A DNA stretch of 7,783 nucleotides from Kocuria sp. (GTDB lineage: Bacteria; Actinomycetota; Actinomycetes; Actinomycetales; Micrococcaceae), in the NCBI GenBank assembly GCA_030453435.1, contig JAKDKI010000094.1:1-7783 (forward strand), read 5' to 3'. Shown in pieces: positions 5,986 to 7,783 of the stretch. The notes beneath the pieces are model-generated. The model saw only the letters and a list, made by a program, of their open reading frames with translations, ran no database searches and was not told the origin of the DNA. Both the position numbers and the translations under genes were made by a program. Position 1 is the stretch's first letter; every line of letters begins with the position of its first letter.

Positions 5986-7038
5986 GTGAAGAACAACAGC
6001 ACTCGAAAGCTTCTTAAATTCGCTGTCTCCCAGTTCACGTACCCGCGTGATCCGAAAGACTTCCTCCAGGTGTTTCACAACCTGAGCAGTGCCCGGTACA
6101 CGCGGGGAATCGTATCCCGCGTGGTCCGTGAAACCGCAGACACCTCCACGATCTTTTTCAAGGCCGGGGACGGGTGGATTCCCCACGTGGCAGGCCAGTG
6201 GGCTCGCATCGGGGTGTCACTGAATGGCAAGCGGGTATGGCGTCCGTTCTCCATCAGTGCCGCCGAGGGGCACGACCCCTCCATCACGGTTAAGGCCAAT
6301 GGTGCGGTGTCCACGTTCTTAGTTCACGATGCTCAACCCGGAACCCTCCTGTACCTGGAGGAGCCCTCCGGCCAATTCGTGCTGGAAGAGACTCCGGCGA
6401 GCATCCTGTTCATCGTGGCGGGCTCTGGCATCACACCGGTGATGTCCATGCTCCGCACACTCATGCCGCGGCGCCCCGACCACGATGTGGTGCTGCTGTA
6501 CTCCTCCCGATCACGAGAGGACTGCATTTTTCACGATGAAATCCTTGAACTGGCCGATCAGTTCCCCGGCCTGAAACCCATTTTCTGGTTCAGCCGTGAA
6601 GACGGCCGCATCGACTTCTCGGACCAAGGGGACCTTCCCCGGCTGTGCCCGGATTATCAGGACCGTGAGATCTACTCATCCGGCCCTGATTCCTTCGTCA
6701 GCCAAGTGCAGGACATGGCCATCCTGTTCGGCGGCGAATCTCGCGTGGAACGCTTCGACCTGACCAAGCGCACCAGCGCCAGCGGCAACGGGGAAGTGTA
6801 CTTCTCCGCCACGGAGGAAACCCTGGAAGTGACCGGCGCGGATTCCATTCTGGAAGCGGCAGAGAACTCCGGCCGACAGTTGCCGCACGGCTGCCGCATC
6901 GGTATTTGCCGTAGCTGCTTGGTGCCCATGACGGACGGCCAGGTAGCCGATATCCGAACGGGCGAGGTCACCCACGATCCCGGACTGATGCAAACCTGCA
7001 TCACCCGACCAGCCCCTTGGGTGGCATTGGATGTCTAG
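5986..7038 (+). CDS. Ferredoxin reductase-type oxidoreductase (FAD, NAD(P)H, 2Fe-2S), electron donor to the desaturase
   Basis: This 350-residue flavoprotein is built as an FNR-like FAD domain, an NAD(P)H domain and a C-terminal plant-type 2Fe-2S ferredoxin domain. The FAD motif is R86-P-F-S89 and the nucleotide motif is G146-SGITP-V. The cluster ligands are C303-x4-C308-x2-C311, then C338. The short N-terminal extension before the FAD domain (1-45) and the next gene being a desaturase match the mycobacterial Rv3230c/DesA3 pair, in which this enzyme passes NAD(P)H electrons to the di-iron desaturase. It is thus a probable acyl-desaturase reductase. GTG 5986 is chosen as the start because GGGGG lies six bases upstream, and TTG 5956 in the same frame has no ribosome site. 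The start remains the weakest part of the call. The desaturase start follows 74 bases after the stop, so cotranscription is likely. Confidence 0.92.
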   Translation: MKNNSTRKLLKFAVSQFTYPRDPKDFLQVFHNLSSARYTRGIVSRVVRETADTSTIFFKAGDGWIPHVAGQWARIGVSLNGKRVWRPFSISAAEGHDPSITVKANGAVSTFLVHDAQPGTLLYLEEPSGQFVLEETPASILFIVAGSGITPVMSMLRTLMPRRPDHDVVLLYSSRSREDCIFHDEILELADQFPGLKPIFWFSREDGRIDFSDQGDLPRLCPDYQDREIYSSGPDSFVSQVQDMAILFGGESRVERFDLTKRTSASGNGEVYFSATEETLEVTGADSILEAAENSGRQLPHGCRIGICRSCLVPMTDGQVADIRTGEVTHDPGLMQTCITRPAPWVALDV

Positions 7039-7112
7039 CGACCCCGCCGCATTCTCGCCCACCCCGCAGATTTAGCCGACAGGCACCCCGATCCCCTTAG
7101 AAGGAGCAGCAC

Positions 7113-7783
7113 GTGGCAGCAACATTGGAAGAGCAGACACCCACGTTTGAAATAGAGCGGTCTCGCCCCACGCCCAATCCTTTGAACCTCACCGAAGAGC
7201 AGCTCATTGAGCTCGAGGTCAAGTTCGACGCGATCCGGGACGAGATCACGGCCAAGCGAGGAGCATCGGACGCGCGCTACATCAACCGCGTGATCAAGCT
7301 CCAGCGCAGTCTGGAAATGGTGGGACGCGCTTCCATGTTGTTCTCCAAGCACAAGCCCCTGTGGTTCTTGGGGGTGGGCTGCCTTGCGGGCGGCAAGATC
7401 CTGGAGAACATGGAGATCGGACACAACGTTCTGCACGGTCAGTGGGACTGGATGAACGACATGGAAATCCACTCCACCACGTGGGAATGGGACTTCGTGG
7501 CACCGGCCTCCGGCTGGCAGCGAACCCATAACGAAACCCACCACACTTGGACCAATGTGGTCGGTAAAGACCGGGACGTCGGATACAACGTGCTGCGCAT
7601 GGATCCGTCGCAGCCGTGGCGCCCCGCCAACCTGCTCAACCCGGTCATCAACGCCGGCCTGGCACCCATGTTCGAGTGGGGCATTGCCATTTATGACATC
7701 GAGTTCGACCAGTACTTGGAGGGCAACAAGCCCAAGGCGGCCATGCTCAAGGACCTCAAGCGGGTCCTGAAGAAGTTCGGTCG
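7113..7783 (+). CDS. Membrane fatty acid/acyl-CoA desaturase, DesA3-like (3' end outside window)
   Basis: The visible 223 residues belong to a membrane-bound di-iron acyl desaturase that introduces a double bond into a fatty acyl chain. Histidine box 1 is H104-N-V-L-H108, within an EIGHNVLHGQWDWMND segment. Box 2 is H139-N-E-T-H-H144, followed by TWTNVVGKDRDVGYNVLR. Both strongly resemble mycobacterial DesA3-type stearoyl-CoA delta-9 desaturases, but regiospecificity cannot be proved from this part. The third HxxHH box and the remaining helices would be beyond the window. The GTG start at 7113 has AAGGAG six bases upstream, and a hydrophilic helix-rich arm of about 75 residues precedes the first hydrophobic segment (about 82-95). 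The gene lies directly behind its likely electron donor, with no terminator-like hairpin in the gap. Confidence 0.93.
   Translation, partial: MAATLEEQTPTFEIERSRPTPNPLNLTEEQLIELEVKFDAIRDEITAKRGASDARYINRVIKLQRSLEMVGRASMLFSKHKPLWFLGVGCLAGGKILENMEIGHNVLHGQWDWMNDMEIHSTTWEWDFVAPASGWQRTHNETHHTWTNVVGKDRDVGYNVLRMDPSQPWRPANLLNPVINAGLAPMFEWGIAIYDIEFDQYLEGNKPKAAMLKDLKRVLKKFG

Noticed and set aside
5952..6017. 21-codon frame starting ATG 5952 that overlaps the reductase start
   Set aside because: It has no Shine-Dalgarno and no recognisable content, and overlap out of frame with a well-supported gene start is expected by chance.
5623..6186. Minus-strand open frame of 187 codons across the divergent intergenic region
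   Set aside because: It overlaps both the tetR start and the reductase N-terminus, covers the operators and palindromes, has no ribosome site and shows no recognisable fold.

Overview
This window looks like chromosomal DNA from a high-GC Gram-positive bacterium (Actinomycetota), probably Micrococcales/Micrococcaceae. The reasons are G/C-rich third codon positions, frequent GTG starts, and gene types typical of that group: a GlpR-like division membrane protein, a CYTH-CHAD protein, a 14-helix DHA2 efflux pump, and a mycobacterial-type reductase/acyl-desaturase pair. The genus assignment is inference. No tRNA, rRNA, IS element, phage gene or CRISPR array was seen.

Layout. (1) 7-921 (+) encodes a three-helix membrane protein with a long charged, proline-rich tail. 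It is probably the GlpR-type partner of the gephyrin-like Glp protein, and its 5' end touches the window edge. (2) A GC-rich hairpin at 960-998 separates it from 1019-2764 (+). That gene encodes a CYTH-CHAD protein (triphosphate-binding tunnel plus polyphosphate-binding helical domain), joined by an unusual Asp/Ser/Lys linker. (3) A 19-bp perfect stem-loop at 2829-2882 lies between convergent genes. (4) On the minus strand, a tight three-gene operon reads tetR (5629-5009), DHA2/EmrB-QacA-type MFS efflux pump (5012-3312, ATGA overlap), VOC/glyoxalase-fold protein (3298-2906, 13-nt gap). (5) A 356-bp divergent intergenic region carries a likely leaderless tetR promoter with two tandem operator-like palindromes, a long imperfect inverted repeat, and a nine-codon ORF behind a perfect AGGAGG. 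(6) 5986-7038 (+) encodes a flavin/2Fe-2S oxidoreductase. 7113-7783 (+) is the start of an acyl-lipid/acyl-CoA desaturase of the DesA3 type, cut off by the window end.

How they work together. The minus operon reads as a self-regulated export and tolerance cassette: a TetR sensor, a proton-driven pump, and a small VOC protein that may bind or modify the pumped compound. The plus operon is an electron-transfer/desaturation pair: the reductase passes NAD(P)H electrons through FAD and a plant-type 2Fe-2S centre to the di-iron desaturase. The two units share one intergenic control region, so cross-regulation by the TetR protein is possible. The operators sit on the tetR promoter, so self-repression is the simplest reading.

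Most worth a second look are the tandem operators with the leaderless promoter, the polyphosphate-target-like linker between the CYTH and CHAD domains, and the structured leader with a mini-ORF upstream of the reductase-desaturase genes.
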